From Pseudomonadales bacterium (lineage in GTDB: Bacteria > Pseudomonadota > Gammaproteobacteria > Pseudomonadales > IMCC2047), in NCBI GenBank assembly GCA_021736745.1, contig JAIPFG010000022.1, positions 1 through 17,380 of the forward strand: DNA of 17,380 nucleotides, written 5' to 3'. Position 1 is the stretch's first letter. Each line of letters starts with the position of its first letter. Under the pieces are notes generated by a model that had not been told where the DNA came from, did not search any database, and saw only the letters and a list, made by a program, of their open reading frames with translations. Of the stretch, positions 15,614-17,380 are shown in pieces. A program made the position numbers and the translations under genes.

Positions 15614-17380
15614 TTAAAAGCTGTATTTTGCAGAAAGGCTCCACTCCGTTTCGCGGGAGAAGATTCCTGCCGAATAGGCGGCCCCTGTATCCAAGGCTGA
15701 AATACCCGTCGTCAAATAAAGCTCACTGTTCAAGTTACGTCCGGATAAAATGACTTCCCAGGCTTCGTCGATGCTAACAAATGCAATAGAGGCATTGAGC
15801 AGGTGGTAGGCGCCCTGACGTAATCTCGGAGTATTAATTGCATCGTTATAAGACTCACTTTTGTAGGACCAGTCCAACCGTGGCGTGATCGTACCCCAGT
15901 TGGCCAGCTCCTTGGTATATGCAATACCCAGGTTAGTTGACCATTCTGGTGTTTGAGCGAGGGATGTCTTTTTCGTAATAGGTGAGTTATCCAATACCTT
16001 TTGATCCAACTTGGTATACTCTGCATCAATATAACCTGCTGAAGCTTGCAGCAACCAGGAATCGGTAGGGACAAAACTGGCTTCCAATTCAAAGCCCTGA
16101 ATTTCTGATTCACCGGCATTAAAGGTAATGGGTGCAAAGCCTTCCCGCACGATAATGTGCTGATCTTCATAATCGGTAAAGAAAGCCGCCACATTTAAAC
16201 GTAACCGGTTATCCAGCCAAGTGGACTTCATTCCTATTTCGTAGGTCGTGGCCGTTTCCGGATCAAATGAAGTTGGCCCGTTCAGAAATTCAACATTAAA
16301 ACGTTGATCAAAACCACCGCTCTTGAATCCTTCCGAATAGGTGAGGTATACCATCACCTCATCATTGAGGTCATAGGCAATATTGAGCATGGGTGTCCAA
16401 TCATCAAACTGTTCTTCATATTCACCGGCTGGAACCAAACGGTCACCGGGCGTAAACCTCCTGCCCGCCACGCCACCACAACCGGGCTCGACACCGGTAG
16501 GGCAATCATAAAATCTTACGCCTGGGCTTCCCGGCCCTCCTTTAATATAAAAAGCCCCTTCCGGAATAAATGAATAGGGAGAAAAACGTTTTGTTTCATC
16601 AGTAAAACGAAGTCCGAAAGTTAAATGCAGACGATCAGTCGCATCCCAGGTTGCCTGACCAAACACCGCCACATTATCATTGTCAGTCTGGCCACCGCTG
16701 ATAAACTCACCGACAAAAGGTAACGGAAATTCAACAGGATTGGGGTTATCCGCTTCTTCCTCAAAATAGTACAGCCCGACCAGCCACTTTAGGGTTCCGT
16801 CCAAGGCCAATCCGCTAAACTGGAATTCCTGGCTCCACTGTTCATGCTTAAAAGGATCCTGTGTATGGAATACCCGATACTGCGTGTTGTCACCATCTCT
16901 TGCGGAAAAGGAATCCATATCACGATATGCAGTAATTGATTTAATATTCAGGTACTCATTCACATCCCAGCTTGCGGTTAAATTAACACCCCAGTAATCC
17001 AATTCAGAAACCACTCTGGCGGTTCCCTCGGATTCAAACTCATCCTTAAAGGTGGTGTTGTTCAAGCAGTTAGGGTCGCCCTGGGTGCTGACTGGAGGGC
17101 CGGGTGGCAAGCCGAAGGAAGAACAGCCCGGAATCTGGATATTAGTCAAATGTGCAAAGGATTGTGTATCGTTAAGACCTAAAGAGACGGAAGGCGCACC
17201 CTGCTCTCTTTCCTTGGTCCCGTCGATGGCAAAAAATAAATCGAAGGAATCACTCGGCATCCATTGCAGCGCAAGACGAGCGGACAAGGCACCATCATCA
17301 CCTAACTCTTTACCATCGAAAACGCGATCCACATATCCGTCGCGTTTTCGGCTTGCAAGACTTATCTTACTCAGCAGGGT
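15614..17380 (-). CDS. TonB-dependent outer-membrane receptor, N-terminus outside the window
   Basis: The frame is open to the window edge, giving 588 residues of the barrel part. The signal peptide, TonB box and plug (roughly 150-200 residues by comparison with the family) lie beyond 17380. A GTG at 17332 is only an internal valine codon, since in-frame coding (LASRKRDGYVDRVFDG) continues upstream of it. Typical barrel segments are seen: EQWSQEFQFSGL, VAVFGQATWD, TYSEGFKSGGFDQRF, ATTYEIGMKSTW, and a terminal SLSAKYSF with the aromatic end needed for outer-membrane assembly. It differs clearly from the two related receptors on the left side of the window. It heads, as far as visible, the operon with a lipoprotein sulfatase and a GMC dehydrogenase, suggesting a sulfate-ester ligand. 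Confidence 0.93.
   Translation of the reverse strand, partial: TLLSKISLASRKRDGYVDRVFDGKELGDDGALSARLALQWMPSDSFDLFFAIDGTKEREQGAPSVSLGLNDTQSFAHLTNIQIPGCSSFGLPPGPPVSTQGDPNCLNNTTFKDEFESEGTARVVSELDYWGVNLTASWDVNEYLNIKSITAYRDMDSFSARDGDNTQYRVFHTQDPFKHEQWSQEFQFSGLALDGTLKWLVGLYYFEEEADNPNPVEFPLPFVGEFISGGQTDNDNVAVFGQATWDATDRLHLTFGLRFTDETKRFSPYSFIPEGAFYIKGGPGSPGVRFYDCPTGVEPGCGGVAGRRFTPGDRLVPAGEYEEQFDDWTPMLNIAYDLNDEVMVYLTYSEGFKSGGFDQRFNVEFLNGPTSFDPETATTYEIGMKSTWLDNRLRLNVAAFFTDYEDQHIIVREGFAPITFNAGESEIQGFELEASFVPTDSWLLQASAGYIDAEYTKLDQKVLDNSPITKKTSLAQTPEWSTNLGIAYTKELANWGTITPRLDWSYKSESYNDAINTPRLRQGAYHLLNASIAFVSIDEAWEVILSGRNLNSELYLTTGISALDTGAAYSAGIFSRETEWSLSAKYSF

Noticed and set aside
17332..17334. Start codon of the right-hand receptor near 17332
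   Set aside because: The triplet is GTG inside a frame that continues open to the window edge with receptor-like sequence, and the plug domain is missing. The gene is therefore partial.
1..17380. CRISPR array, tRNA or rRNA genes
   Set aside because: No regularly spaced repeats, cloverleaf-type segments or rRNA-like sequence were recognised on reading.

Overview
The window comes from a Gram-negative bacterium. It carries three TonB-dependent outer-membrane receptors, a FecI/FecR regulatory pair, a lipobox lipoprotein, a Tat-exported subunit and an outer-membrane beta-barrel. The receptor style (TonB box of the type IVVTAQKR, plug beginning QDVPVAI), moderate GC and sulfatase content suggest an aquatic or marine gammaproteobacterium. 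That placement is inference; no rRNA or housekeeping gene is present to confirm it.

Left part (1-5.3 kb): the extreme left edge holds the first 22 codons of what looks like an IS1595-type transposase. The element has cut off the last ~200 residues of a TonB-dependent receptor that has an N-terminal STN signalling domain (minus strand, 92-2188). Divergent from it runs a secreted metallo-beta-lactamase-fold hydrolase resembling AtsA-type arylsulfatases or RNase Z (2439-3488). Next come an ECF sigma factor (3622-4203) and its overlapping FecR-type anti-sigma factor (4196-5275).

Centre (5.3-11.5 kb): a full-length paralogue of the broken receptor, without the STN domain (5369-7645), ends in a clear terminator. 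A periplasmic formylglycine-type sulfatase (7736-9313) follows with its own terminator. Then come an SphA / phenol-meta-pathway type outer-membrane barrel (9606-10538) and, convergent with it, a DsbA-like thiol protein with an apparent C-terminal winged helix (10575-11495).

Right part (11.6-17.4 kb): a minus-strand operon reads, from its 5' side, TonB-dependent receptor (N-terminus beyond the window), lipoprotein sulfatase of the AtsA kind, Tat-exported gluconate-2-dehydrogenase-type small subunit, and GMC flavoprotein with a likely 3Fe-4S cysteine motif. It closes with a strong rho-independent terminator at 11586-11620.

Taken together the locus looks like an uptake, desulfation and periplasmic oxidation system for one or more sulfate esters. 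Receptors would capture the ligand, two or three sulfatases of two unrelated folds would remove sulfate, and a membrane-linked GMC dehydrogenase would oxidise the freed alcohol. No glycoside hydrolase or lyase is seen, so a small or hydrophobic sulfate ester (aryl, alkyl, sterol-like) seems at least as likely as a polysaccharide. The substrate is not determined by the sequence. A notable twist is that the only receptor able to signal to FecR (STN-bearing) is the one broken by the insertion element.
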